Positions 45,357 through 54,712 of a stretch of DNA of 64,000 bases are shown in pieces. Location: the NCBI GenBank assembly GCA_010093685.1, contig MU006226.1, forward strand, positions 1,066,964 through 1,130,963. Reading direction: 5' to 3'. Position 1 is the first letter of the stretch. Each line of letters starts with the position of its first letter. The notes under the pieces were generated by a model, which saw only the letters and a list, made by a program, of their open reading frames with translations, was not told where the DNA came from and did no database searches. Position numbers and translations under genes: made by a program. Origin of the DNA: Ophiobolus disseminans. Lineage: Eukaryota; Ascomycota; Dothideomycetes; Pleosporales; Phaeosphaeriaceae.

Positions 45357-46580
45357 TCAGACAGAGTCGTAGACCGCAACCCAGTCAACAAGCATACCCT
45401 TATCAAGTACTGTCGCTGAGGTTGGTGTCTGACCTCCCGCCTGGCTATTTGGGAATGCGCCTCCCATTGCCACATTCAAGAGAATGAAATGCCCATGGTG
45501 TACAGCCTTTGCCCAAGTTTCGGCGCCAACCTCTTGCTCAAATACTGAGTGGTAGTGTACGCTGTCGACCATACAGGTAAGCTTCTTGGGTTTCGTGCTG
45601 CGGTCAACCTCGATAGTAAACTCATGGAAGTTGCCCTGGCCTAAAGGCGGGTGTATGAGTTAACGTTTGACTTAGACGCAGTTTGAAGACCAATGTTACA
45701 TACAGAGTGTTCCAGGGCACGATATTTGATTACCGAAACCTAGGTTCTCTTTGCATGGGCCGCCATGTTCGACGCCGCAATCAAGCACGCCATAGACGCG
45801 GTTGATGCCGTTCATATTCTGCGCCAAGATCAGTGCTTGTTTCACGCGGACCTCGAACGTGTGTTCTTACCTCCATAATATCTTACTCGCCTGCAGCGGG
45901 CCAATTGCGGTAAGTAGGTCGCATGTCTTCTGTCAGACCTAGCAGCTCAACCTCATTGGTACATCGTGATCCCCTATCGGTCCGATACATGAGCTTACAT
46001 GAGCACGGTACATTCTAGTACCTTCTATAGCTTCCACAGCCACTCTTTCCACATCATATGCTTACGCATACTCTTGTATATAATCTTGCTTGTCTACTCT
46101 GTAGAACAATCAACCTTCTTCTTCATCTCTGCTCTCTTCCCACATCTTCACCCATACTCCAAAAAGCAGGCCAGTAACCCGCGGCCGTCCCGCCTGTGAC
46201 ATCGGGCATCATGATGCGAGCAGAGATGCGCAGTTTGCCGCCGGGTTGAGCTTTGAAGTCGGCCCGCTGAGTTTCAATCCGTGCTGATGTCCATTGGTTG
46301 TTGGAGTCCGACGCGGTGTGATATACAGGTTGCCATCGCCGGTCAATCTCAGGGTTTCCGGCTTCGAGGTGTACGTTTGAACCTCGCCCGTGCCCCATTG
46401 AGGAGGGCCACTGGGATAGCTCGTGCCGACGTCAACCCGCCAGTTTGCGGAATCAGGCAAGCTGTTAGGAGTACCGACAAAGTCGTCGCTCCAGCCGCGT
46501 GAGAAGCCAGGCATATCCGGGGGAGCTGCTTGAACAAGCCCAAGTCCTGCCAACAGGATGAGGAGCATTTCCAGCATCAT
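45357..46580 (-). pseudogene. GH16 endo-beta-glucanase pseudogene split by a solo LTR
   Basis: The gene starts with a signal peptide (MMLEMLLILLAGLGLVQAAP) and GH16 sequence (DSANWRVDVGTSYPSGPPQW, then GEVQTYTSKPETLRLTGDGN). A one-base loss near 46,315 shifts the frame, which resumes at NNQWTSARIETQRADF and GYWPAFWSMGED. The 214-bp LTR at 45931-46144 then interrupts it, and sequence resumes with MRPTYRNWPAAGE. The catalytic block reads E-stop-DIME because of TAA at 45883-45885. Introns at 45819-45870 and 45641-45703 look intact, and the C-terminal half (GNFHEFTIEVDRSTKPKK, then AVHHGHFILLNVAMGGAFPN) is well preserved to TGA at 45357. The living family cleaves beta-1,3(4)-glucans of plant or fungal walls. 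Three independent lesions make this a clear pseudogene. Confidence 0.92.
45931..46144. mobile_element. Solo LTR with 5-bp target duplication
   Basis: A 214-bp sequence beginning TGTCAGACC and ending CTTCCCACA, flanked on both sides by TCTTC (45926-45930 and 46145-46149). The TG...CA ends and 5-bp duplication are those of an LTR retrotransposon. A TATATAAT stretch sits inside, as in LTR promoters. Removing it and one TCTTC rejoins the GH16 frame exactly. No internal domain remains, so recombination between two LTRs probably left this copy. Confidence 0.9.
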
Positions 46581-47142
46581 CGTGATTTCTGCACCCAGTC
46601 AGTATGCACGGACTTGTTCAAGCTCCGGAATCAAAAATACTAACGTTGCTAAGTGAAGGTGAAAAGTGAAAGTCCTGTGGCTAGTGTGCAATGCTCAAGT
46701 CTGTAGGAGGAAGACTGAAGAAAGAATGAATAGTTAATGGCGGTGCCACTTCGAAGGTGGTAACCCTCATAGCTGAGGCCTCCATTCAAAGAAGAGCGTT
46801 TGTTTGTCTTGGTCATCTATATTACCCTGCAGGGTAAGGCACAACTCCGTGAATCGGCGGTCAAGTAAACCATATACACTTCGCCGCTAACAAGATGAAC
46901 GTGCCGTAGCGGGGTGTTCGGCCCTTAATATCCTAAGCTAATTCGATGCAGGAAATCACAGAAACTTTTTGGAATTAACACGAGCCACATCTCACTAGAT
47001 TGAGCAATGTAATACGACCCCACCAAAATTAGAGTGCTACACCAGGAGTAGTAGCTCAGCGTGTTTACATAATAAGCAGCGTCTAGCAAACTCACCAAAA
47101 ACGGTTCCATCACATGGTTTGAACTTCAATAGGCGGTGAGAG
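46581..47142. other. Intergenic
   Basis: Former promoter of the GH16 gene and 3' flank of the next gene; nothing else recognised. Confidence 0.4.
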
Positions 47143-47964
47143 TTACAAGCAGAACAAACGCTTGAGCGTTCCCTTTTTTCGCTCTCTGCTTTGTAATAGT
47201 GCACCTTCAAGGGCTGTGACGAATTGACCACTACAATACCCCGCTGATTGGTGGGTTGAGACTTCTTGTATGAAAGCCGGTATCGGAACTGCTTGTGTAT
47301 GACATTCGTTCAGTAGACCGTCTCGCCGCAGATTGGACTTTGTAAATGTAGCTGGGTGAGGTCGTGGAGAACGCTCGGTATGCTCTAGAGCCGGCTCAAC
47401 CGCGCGCCAGACATCGCGCATCGAGTCTTTCGAGCTCACCATGTTGCCCTTATTTCCGGCAGAATGAGTGCCAGTATTATTGGAGCGAGGTCGACGACGT
47501 GGTGGTGTTGGCGGACGTGGCGCAATCTCGTAGTGGTCATAGCCCATACTCAGCTGAGGGTCGTCAGAAGAATGCCGACCAGGAAGATCCCGATTTTTAT
47601 AATTTGCATACACATTATGCCCACGTGAGACATCGCTTACGTCCTCTGCGCGAGTCCGAATAGCTGACTGACGGCGACGTTCCTCTGCTTCTCCTGGCGT
47701 TTCAAATCGATAGCTGGTAGCAACCCGCTCTGAACCTGCCGATTCAGCTTTTTCTTCTACTTTTGACGGCAGTATCGTGCTTGATGACAGCTCGATATAC
47801 TGGTGGTGCTCTCGCGGCATGCTGATGATGCTAGGCTGCAAATGTGATGGATGACAAATCTGGCTCATGCTAGATTCGACTTCGGATATCGTTCCATAAT
47901 CACTGTATAGAGAAGAAGAGCTTGAAACCAAAGAGACCACTGAGGTTCTAGATGCTGCATTCAT
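47143..47964 (-). CDS. Uncharacterised disordered protein
   Basis: Single exon. The first ATG in frame is 47964 (273 residues, MNAASRTSVVSLVSSSSSLY). It is Ser-rich throughout, with a charged segment (ETPGEAEERRRQSAIRTRAE) and a Pro/Arg block (APRPPTPPRRRPRSNN). The last 70 residues look more ordered (AFIQEVSTHQSAGYCSGQFV, then TALEGALLQSRERKKGTLKR) and end LKRLFCL, a short basic-hydrophobic tail. No signal peptide, membrane segment or known domain. It belongs with its neighbours at 39-54 kb, which also combine low complexity with a basic-aromatic C-terminus. Confidence 0.65.
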   Translation of the reverse strand: MNAASRTSVVSLVSSSSSLYSDYGTISEVESSMSQICHPSHLQPSIISMPREHHQYIELSSSTILPSKVEEKAESAGSERVATSYRFETPGEAEERRRQSAIRTRAEDVSDVSRGHNVYANYKNRDLPGRHSSDDPQLSMGYDHYEIAPRPPTPPRRRPRSNNTGTHSAGNKGNMVSSKDSMRDVWRAVEPALEHTERSPRPHPATFTKSNLRRDGLLNECHTQAVPIPAFIQEVSTHQSAGYCSGQFVTALEGALLQSRERKKGTLKRLFCL

Positions 47965-48603
47965 TTCAGTTGAAGGTGAAATGGATGATAGTGTACAGCA
48001 CACCAATATCAAGAACGCAGGCGTATTGCAAACTGAAGCTGGTGTTTGCTTAGTCGTTGGACGAAACGATGTGCGTTCGTCGTGTAGGGGTCGTGGGGCA
48101 ATATAACCGATTGTCGAGAACTTTGATAAATTGACTGGTTGAGGCGATCTAAGGTAGTGATTGCACCTCTGGAAATCATACGGGGGTTCGCTATGTATGC
48201 GCTGGGGAGGTCTATCTTAGGCGTCTGTGGTGTCAGTGAAGAGTGAATTCACTATGTGGTTGCATTACCCTCCGGCCACCTGCCATACACAGGCAGCTCA
48301 AAAGCCACTGCCCACGCTCATGCAGACAGAGCATACTGTAAAACGCGGGAGTAAAAATTAGATTGAATCGAAGGACGCCCAGTCTTCGATAAGCAACACG
48401 ATACCTAAATTAGCTGTCAAACGAACCTTAAGTCGCTGCGCACAGATGTGCCTCATCGTGTCGCCGATTCTTGCCAATGAGGTCGCCATGTTTGCATATA
48501 ATGTATGCCCCGCACACGTTGAGACCGCGCCATAATTTGATATGGTAGAATTGGACCGGATAGCGAGGAGGTCAGACTCAGGTACAGTCGTGGGCGAGAC
48601 ACG
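47965..48603. other. Intergenic
   Basis: No coding signal accepted; promoter side of the gene ending at 47964. Confidence 0.4.
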
Positions 48604-49422
48604 CTAGAAAAACGCCAAGCCCGAGATGATGACGTCGATGCGTCTGCTGCGACCAATGCAAATCTGTCAACTCAAGCAGCATCGCCGATACCATCCATGA
48701 ACAATACGCTTTGTGTTCCTTCAACATTATTGACCTTGACAGATTTCCAACGACTTGTAGTTCTCGTATCTCAACTTCTGTAATGACGGATCGCGCGCTC
48801 ACGCTAGGACTGCGCCTAACAACGGCGGCCGAAGAATCTGCGGAACCACTTTTTCTTTGGTGCTGCATCCTTCTCACCGTTGCTTTCTCTAATACTCTCA
48901 CTAGTAGAAATGGGACACCAATTATCGTTCTTCCAAAGTCGGCAAAAGACGCGTACCCCGTCAGATCCACTTCTAGCTGTGGGCGTTCAGAAAGAGCAAG
49001 TACAACACGCTCCATGGTAGACATTCGTTTTGGAGGTGTCGGCGCTCGGGGCTCCTCTGCTTGCTCCTGAATGCTTTCCAGCGTCACAGATGATTTGTAT
49101 AGTTGAGGAGAAGGCGGTGGCTTGTTAATCTTCCGCTCTCGTATCTCACGGCTCAAGTTGGCCCTGAATCCGTTCACGCGCTTCTCGATGCGTTCCAGTG
49201 CCAATATCTGGCCCAGCTCAGTTTTCTTTGGTCTCTGGGCCTCGTCGAAGAGCTGCAGAAGCTTAGCAAAAACAACCTTGTTTGGTGTCTAGTTTCTCCG
49301 CAACTTACTAGCTTTTCTCGAAACGCTTCGATTTTCGCTTCAGAATCCTCCGGAAATCCATCAAAATGCTGGTCGAATGGTGTAGGTCTGCAGGTGCGCT
49401 TGAATGTTCGGTCTGTCATCAT
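48604..49422 (-). CDS. Uncharacterised protein with C-terminal hydrophobic segment
   Basis: Exons 49422-49309, 49252-48735 and 48646-48604 give 224 residues. The introns (56 and 88 bp) keep frame, with LFDEAQRPKKTELGQILALE reading on smoothly after the first. The N-terminal half is helical and charged (PEDSEAKIEAFREKL, RIEKRVNGFRANLSREIRER). The middle carries a Pro-rich APTPPKRMSTMERVVLALSE segment and a hydrophobic DFGRTIIGVPFLLVRVLEKA helix. The proposed last exon adds RRIDVIISGLAFF, a membrane-like end. Without the second intron the frame would run into unrelated sequence. No family recognised; ATG 49419 is an equally good start. Confidence 0.62.
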
Positions 49423-49950
49423 AGTGTCGGCGATTACTGAGAGCAAACTGGAATTGCGTCATACAGGCTCCAGGAGTGATCGGAATGGTGATTAAACAAG
49501 TTGAAGGTAAGTTACAAAATTTATTCTCGTGGTGTTGGGTGATTCGTGGGTACAGTCGGTGATCAGTAAGTGGACTCTGAACAGACACGTATGACAGCCG
49601 AATACCTAATCTGTAAGACTAAGAAGGGGCAGTTGCTTTCTTTTCACACTGCATTGAACGCCAAATTATGGCCATGACGCGTTCAACCTCAACTTCACGA
49701 CAGACAAACGACTGGCCGATTCGGAACGTAGCATGACCTTCCAACAAACTTTACTACCTACGGCAAACTAGGAGGAGAAAAGACAGCGCATACGATCAGC
49801 GCTAGAAGCCATTTTCACAACCCAGCTTGATCTCTTGTTGGGTTAGATTCCTAGCACACCTTTCGGACCAACATTCACCTATCTCGTTCGGTAGCCAAGA
49901 ACATATCCTAATCCTTTTCAGGCTTTGGCGCGAGTACAGCCTTCCAGTTC
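49423..49950. other. Intergenic
   Basis: Nothing recognised beyond flanking UTR and promoter sequence. Confidence 0.4.
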
Positions 49951-51273
49951 CTATTTGCGATTGAACACTCCTCGACACCAAGCTCTGAACCCTTTCTTCT
50001 TCGCTGACTTAGCCTTTGACGCCACCCCCGTACTGCCCGAAACCATCATAGCCATGAAACCGGCGTCCAAGACAAGACTATGGAGATAATTACCGCGAGC
50101 ATTCGCCATCAGCCCATCGCGAATCATCAGGTTAGGCGCTGTTGCTTGCTGCATTGCTGTTAGTGTAACTGACTGAGATGCAGAAAGACGATAGTTGCCT
50201 ACTTGAAGTGGTGACGACTCGTGGCGCAAACGACCGTGGTCGGCAATCTGTATGGAAGAATTTGGTGTTGCTTGTGGCGTGTGAATTGGTGGTGAGGGCT
50301 GGGTGAGGTCATCCCCCATCACGGGGAGTGGTAGCCTCACTGTGATCTCTAGGTCATTCTCCAGCTCCTCAATCAGACCGTCACTCATCGAATCGCAATA
50401 CCCAGCGACTGCCGCATCATCTATCTCGTCGCTGAAACGCCAGCCAATGTTTCGTGCAATTCCACTTTCACGACGTAAGGCCCATGGGCGCTCAGCATGA
50501 CCGGAACTTGCGCTAGATCGCTCATCATCAGTGACAGTGTAGCTGCTGCCGTTGAAGGTATTGTCGGCATCTTCTTGTTGGTTAATCGAAGGGGCGACGC
50601 TCGTGAGCGCACGAGTTGGGGTGCGAGCTGTCACCGTGGCTGGCCACAGCTTGAGTAGGTCGTCGTATGCCGTACATAGTCGAATGATCCTCGGGCTTGC
50701 ATCTCCATGCGTGAGTCGTCCATGGGCATATCCGAACTCAATGCCCTCGTTCTTGAGCATCCTGTTCAGTGTACGAAGCTCTGGCCACATCCCGAAATTA
50801 TCGTCAAATGGCGTAGCTTGCAGGTCGATAAAGAATAAAGACCACTGTTTGTCGTATACTGGTCCAAGACGCAGCAACTGGTCAAAATCCTGGTTGGTCT
50901 CAGGGTTACCATACGCTACCATCTCACCTCTAATGGTGAACGTGCAACCCATTTCCTGGAGATGACTACGCGTGTACAGGAGGTTGCTCAGATCTTGGAG
51001 ATCTGGCAAAGGCCTCAGTAATGTGGAAAATTGCGGTTTCTCCTTCTGCATACTGTCAGTCCTGTACCGATTGTCGGCGGTCGGACACTCCACCTTCTGG
51101 TCCGTTGAAGTCCTCATCATTGTAGCTTCTGGGCTCTGCTTCAAATTTGGGTCGCTATTGGCATTGGCACTGGGCTCAGCCTGAGAAGTACGGTTGAACT
51201 CTTCGATTGGGCCGACGATTGGCAGCGGATCTTCTCCAAGAAAGTCGCGACTGTTCGTACGTGAACGGGACAT
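49951..51273 (-). CDS. Uncharacterised protein with WCRGVF tail
   Basis: Single exon, 440 residues. The N-terminal roughly 75 residues are disordered. A probable folded domain follows (about 80-215): LPDLQDLSNLLYTRSHLQEM, CTFTIRGEMVAYGNPETN, QWSLFFIDLQATPFDDNFGM and RIIRLCTAYDDLLKLWPAT. The second half is Ser/Thr-rich with an acidic IEELENDLEITVRLPLP segment, then SLVLDAGFMAMMVSGSTG. It ends with the very basic KSAKKKGFRAWCRGVFNRK, whose W-C-R-G-V resembles the W-Y-R/K-G-F tails of the genes at 39.3-41.5 kb. No known domain. It is divergent from the gene at 51633 across 359 bp. Confidence 0.72.
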   Translation of the reverse strand: MSRSRTNSRDFLGEDPLPIVGPIEEFNRTSQAEPSANANSDPNLKQSPEATMMRTSTDQKVECPTADNRYRTDSMQKEKPQFSTLLRPLPDLQDLSNLLYTRSHLQEMGCTFTIRGEMVAYGNPETNQDFDQLLRLGPVYDKQWSLFFIDLQATPFDDNFGMWPELRTLNRMLKNEGIEFGYAHGRLTHGDASPRIIRLCTAYDDLLKLWPATVTARTPTRALTSVAPSINQQEDADNTFNGSSYTVTDDERSSASSGHAERPWALRRESGIARNIGWRFSDEIDDAAVAGYCDSMSDGLIEELENDLEITVRLPLPVMGDDLTQPSPPIHTPQATPNSSIQIADHGRLRHESSPLQVGNYRLSASQSVTLTAMQQATAPNLMIRDGLMANARGNYLHSLVLDAGFMAMMVSGSTGVASKAKSAKKKGFRAWCRGVFNRK

Positions 51274-51632
51274 GTTGATGGGTCTTGTTGAAAAGAGAAT
51301 TCTCTGATTGCAGAGATAGTTGGCAGATAGTTGAGGGTCGGTCGGTTTCGAGATGAATCGGTCGCAGCTGAGGAGCCAAAGAAAGCTACAGGCGGCAACA
51401 ACATGCGCGTTTCACCAGCTAATCACTCCGACAATCAGGCAGTTGCACGACGCGCTCAAAGATGAATTTACTTGCGCGTTTCAATTGGTGCTGCCTATCA
51501 ATGCACGTACGAGGCAGCTGTGAGTCTTCACTAGCATGCGTTTGCACTCAAGACTTTTCACTTTCTCTTCTCACCGCTCCCTCTATTCTTCCTTGCACAT
51601 TTCTTCCCGTTTAGCACAATTTGTCATCCATT
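51274..51632. promoter_or_regulatory. Short divergent promoter region
   Basis: 359 bp between the start codons of two divergent orphan genes, so probably a shared promoter. No specific motif claimed. Confidence 0.45.
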
Positions 51633-53867
51633 ATGTCCGAGATCAACTTCCTTCATACGCTCTCACCGGGTGCACCACAGCGCCTTCCCGTCCGACGTCG
51701 GCCTGTGGCATCTGATGGTAGCCAATCCCCTCTCCGTTACTGTATGTCTGCAACAAGCGTCCCTTTTCCGAAAGACATTTCTTACACGCCAGAAGGTTTT
51801 CGACAACACTCAAATATCCCTGAAGGCCATGCCAATAACATGGTCACCGGCACCACCACGCGGATGCAACATTCCTTATCATCCCTCAGTATCCCTCACG
51901 TCGCCAGCCCCTTTTCAGAGTCTCAAGCAACATCTGTTCATATGCCGAATTCTCCATTGGAATTGTCATTGGTTGCCTCAAACACTCCGTCGGGTTCGCC
52001 ATCGGTGAACGCAGATTGCTCCCTTGTATCACCGTCATCGAGTTCTTCTTCAGGCAACTCAGCACTTCGAAAGGATGATCGCATGGCTCTACCGTCGCAG
52101 ACTTTCAAGAGCCCGTCCGAACCACTCGACACAAATGCCCAAATCCCATCACAGTATGGGGTTGGGGCGCGTATGGTACACATTGCGCCTTCCAAATCTT
52201 CGGGCGTGCTTGATGTCTCCGAGCAGCCATCACCTCCGTCAATAATCCGGTGTCCTTCTGGAGTATTGTCGAGCCAGACGAATGCTGGTGCGGTCCTCAA
52301 TAATCAGCCCTTTGATGCTGAACAGCGAAGGACTCACTGTCGGAACAAGCAGACAATCTCTAATATATTTGAGATTGTAGGGCCAAATCCCAGCTTTTCC
52401 TTCGAGCCGATCATTGCTGATACACCCGAAATGGAACATGACTCAGCTCGAAGCAAACTGTTTGTCGCGTCGCCCTCGAAGTACGAGAGTATCAAGCAAA
52501 CAGCCATCAAGCGCAAGCCAGTCAAGTCTCCTGTTCCTCAAAGCTTCGCGATACAAACAGTGTCCCAGTCGCTAGTAGGTCTCCCCGACTTCAACATGAT
52601 GCAACTTTCTCAGGGATACCTGAATTTGGAGGACACCTTTGCATCAGACTTCGGGCACAATGTATCCTTCGACCACCGGCGCAGCAGCTCCCGGAGTTCG
52701 AGCTCGACAGTCGAATTCGAGTGCTGGAATGCGGAAGAACAGTTCGAGGAGCGACCAAACAGTGAGCATATGCTCAAGCGCAAAGCTTGCAACTACGACC
52801 TCAAGAATAGCGCATTTTCTCCAATCTCGTCTACGAATCCTGCGGAGATGTCTGGCCAAGACGTGCGTGAGCACTATTCGATCCAGGCATTTGCACAGGC
52901 TGGACCTGAATATGGAACCTCTGTGCACGACTTCGCATCCGTCCCAGCCAAGCCCCCAGTCTCGGATGAATGTCTGACGAACGTCCTCCATGCGCCCCTT
53001 TCCCATAGAAGCTCCGCCTCAGTGACCGGCTTTGGCTTCGAGTACTCCGACCTGATTGATCTAGAACACTGGCAGACAGATACGATATCCCAGGAAGCGA
53101 TAAGTGGAGAGCTCGAAGCTCGTAGCGATGAACACAAGGATGTGGATGATACTTATATCCTGCCTGCAACTGTCTACGTCCCGCCAAAACCCGACAAGTT
53201 GCCAGTACTGAAGGAAAAACTCTTTTTTGTCTTCGACGAGGAAAGCTCTCCACCTCGGTCGCCTCACGCTCCACCTCCTAACACTGCCATCCGTGTAATC
53301 GCTGAGGATGCTGGTTCTATAATGGATGGCACGAATGATGTGGAAGAGATTGAGGATGCTGTCGTACAGCGTAATTCTCGCTCAATTGTTTACGACTACG
53401 ATGGTCTTCTCAACGCCCGCGATGCTCTCAACTTCAGCGATGGAGATGATATATTCTCGGTCGACTCGCCGACAGAGGAGGAGGACCGCTATTCTCGGAG
53501 CCACTCGCGTCAGTCAGTCCATGTACCCGCTTTTTCGGGCATGCGTAGCACCACCGAGCCCACTCAAAGCACTGGAGTACATAGCACGAATGATGACGGC
53601 TTGCTGAATCGTAACTTCCAGTTCCCTACTCGATCTCAGGAGATACAGCGCGTCGCGAGTGCACAGCTGTTGGCTGCTTCCAACAATGACGGAGTCGATG
53701 TGCCCTCAAATCCACCCAAGCGGCGCGATTCACTCCGCGTCCGGCTTTTCAACAAGTTCAAGGGAAAGGGCGCTGGCAAGGCGCTGAAGGCTGATGACAA
53801 GCCTCGCAAGTCACTCTTGCGACGGGGAAGTGCGCGAGTGGTGAGCTTCATCGGGCGTCGGGCATAG
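51633..53867 (+). CDS. Large uncharacterised Ser-rich protein with basic C-terminus
   Basis: Single exon, 744 residues from ATG 51633 (MSEINFLHTLSPGAPQRLPV). It is Ser/Pro-rich and largely disordered. Recurring islands such as SNIFEIVGPNPSFSFEPIIA, FGFEYSDLIDLEHWQTDTIS, LPVLKEKLFFVFDEESSPPR and SRSIVYDYDGLLNARDALNF look like short linear motifs or small folded pieces. The last 60 residues are strongly basic: RRDSLRVRLFNKFKGKG, then KPRKSLLRRGSARVVSFIGRR. Such an end could bind membrane, RNA or DNA; this is inference. No known domain or membrane segment. Strand opposite to the other orphan genes of the run. Confidence 0.75.
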   Translation: MSEINFLHTLSPGAPQRLPVRRRPVASDGSQSPLRYCMSATSVPFPKDISYTPEGFRQHSNIPEGHANNMVTGTTTRMQHSLSSLSIPHVASPFSESQATSVHMPNSPLELSLVASNTPSGSPSVNADCSLVSPSSSSSSGNSALRKDDRMALPSQTFKSPSEPLDTNAQIPSQYGVGARMVHIAPSKSSGVLDVSEQPSPPSIIRCPSGVLSSQTNAGAVLNNQPFDAEQRRTHCRNKQTISNIFEIVGPNPSFSFEPIIADTPEMEHDSARSKLFVASPSKYESIKQTAIKRKPVKSPVPQSFAIQTVSQSLVGLPDFNMMQLSQGYLNLEDTFASDFGHNVSFDHRRSSSRSSSSTVEFECWNAEEQFEERPNSEHMLKRKACNYDLKNSAFSPISSTNPAEMSGQDVREHYSIQAFAQAGPEYGTSVHDFASVPAKPPVSDECLTNVLHAPLSHRSSASVTGFGFEYSDLIDLEHWQTDTISQEAISGELEARSDEHKDVDDTYILPATVYVPPKPDKLPVLKEKLFFVFDEESSPPRSPHAPPPNTAIRVIAEDAGSIMDGTNDVEEIEDAVVQRNSRSIVYDYDGLLNARDALNFSDGDDIFSVDSPTEEEDRYSRSHSRQSVHVPAFSGMRSTTEPTQSTGVHSTNDDGLLNRNFQFPTRSQEIQRVASAQLLAASNNDGVDVPSNPPKRRDSLRVRLFNKFKGKGAGKALKADDKPRKSLLRRGSARVVSFIGRRA

Positions 53868-54232
53868 GTGGCGAAGAGGAAGTATGGATAGACCGATGGC
53901 TGGAATTTCATGTTTATTTACACTATTGATAGAACTAGGATTGTGAGATGGTATGTACCCCCTTAGTCATGGTAGATTCATGTTGAGCATAGACATAGTA
54001 GCTTGAGAGCAATGTTTACGACCGGAGGATATATTTTCTGTGAGAAACGAAGTGACGCAGTGGAACTAAACAAACTCCTAATCCCATTCATCTCATCCAA
54101 CCCTAAAACGACCCAACAACCCGCCGCAATTCGTTGTAGGCTACTCACTACTATCACATGTATTGTTCCCTTCCTACACACGCTATCCCCTACCGTTCAG
54201 ACCACTCTCAAACTCCGCTTCAACACCAGCGT
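53868..54232. other. Intergenic between convergent genes
   Basis: 3' flanks only. Confidence 0.45.
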
Positions 54233-54712
54233 CTACACGCGTCCCACGTTCTCATGGAAACCTCTGCGCTCCGCCCTAAGACGAGGTAGACCACCGAATC
54301 CCATACTTTGCACCTCACGAGCTATGTTCTCATGCGAGTGCTCCTGTGGCACTTCTCCCTTTCTGCCCCCTTCTCTAAAGAACTCAAATTCGGTTGGGTC
54401 GATTTGCGCCGCGCGAGATGCATGCGCCTGACGCTTGACGCTGCCTGGACCAAATGTGAACTTGCCAGGGTCTAAAGGCTGAGTGGGAGACAATTGGCGC
54501 TTACCACTCCCTCCTCTGGGGAAGGCGAAGTCGGTGGGGTCTACTGGAGCGGACCTAAGTGTGTGTTCGTGAGAGTGCTCTTGAGGAACTTCGCGAGCTA
54601 GTATAGGGTTGGTGATGTTGTCGCGGGTGTTCATGGCAGCGCTTGTGGGAATAGGAGACGCGGTGGCGAGGTAGGCGAAGAATGAGGACGTGACGATAAG
54701 ATTGAACTTCAT
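54233..54712 (-). CDS. Secreted repeat precursor with Kex2-type sites
   Basis: Single exon, 159 residues. A signal peptide (MKFNLIVTSSFFAYLATASP) is followed by three imperfect repeats, each a DPxxFxF core. These are DPTDFAF (residues 58-64), DPGKFTF (81-87) and DPTEFEF (105-111), followed by Gly-rich sequence and a dibasic site (KR 71-72, KR 93-94, RK 117-118). The octamer VPQEHSHE occurs before the first and after the third repeat (42-49, 121-128). This is the layout of Kex2-processed repeat proteins, which release several related peptides in the Golgi. They include pheromone, repellent and cyclic-peptide (RiPP) precursors. No UstYa/DUF3328 maturation gene is visible nearby, so RiPP identity is open. 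Confidence 0.78.
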   Translation of the reverse strand: MKFNLIVTSSFFAYLATASPIPTSAAMNTRDNITNPILAREVPQEHSHEHTLRSAPVDPTDFAFPRGGSGKRQLSPTQPLDPGKFTFGPGSVKRQAHASRAAQIDPTEFEFFREGGRKGEVPQEHSHENIAREVQSMGFGGLPRLRAERRGFHENVGRV

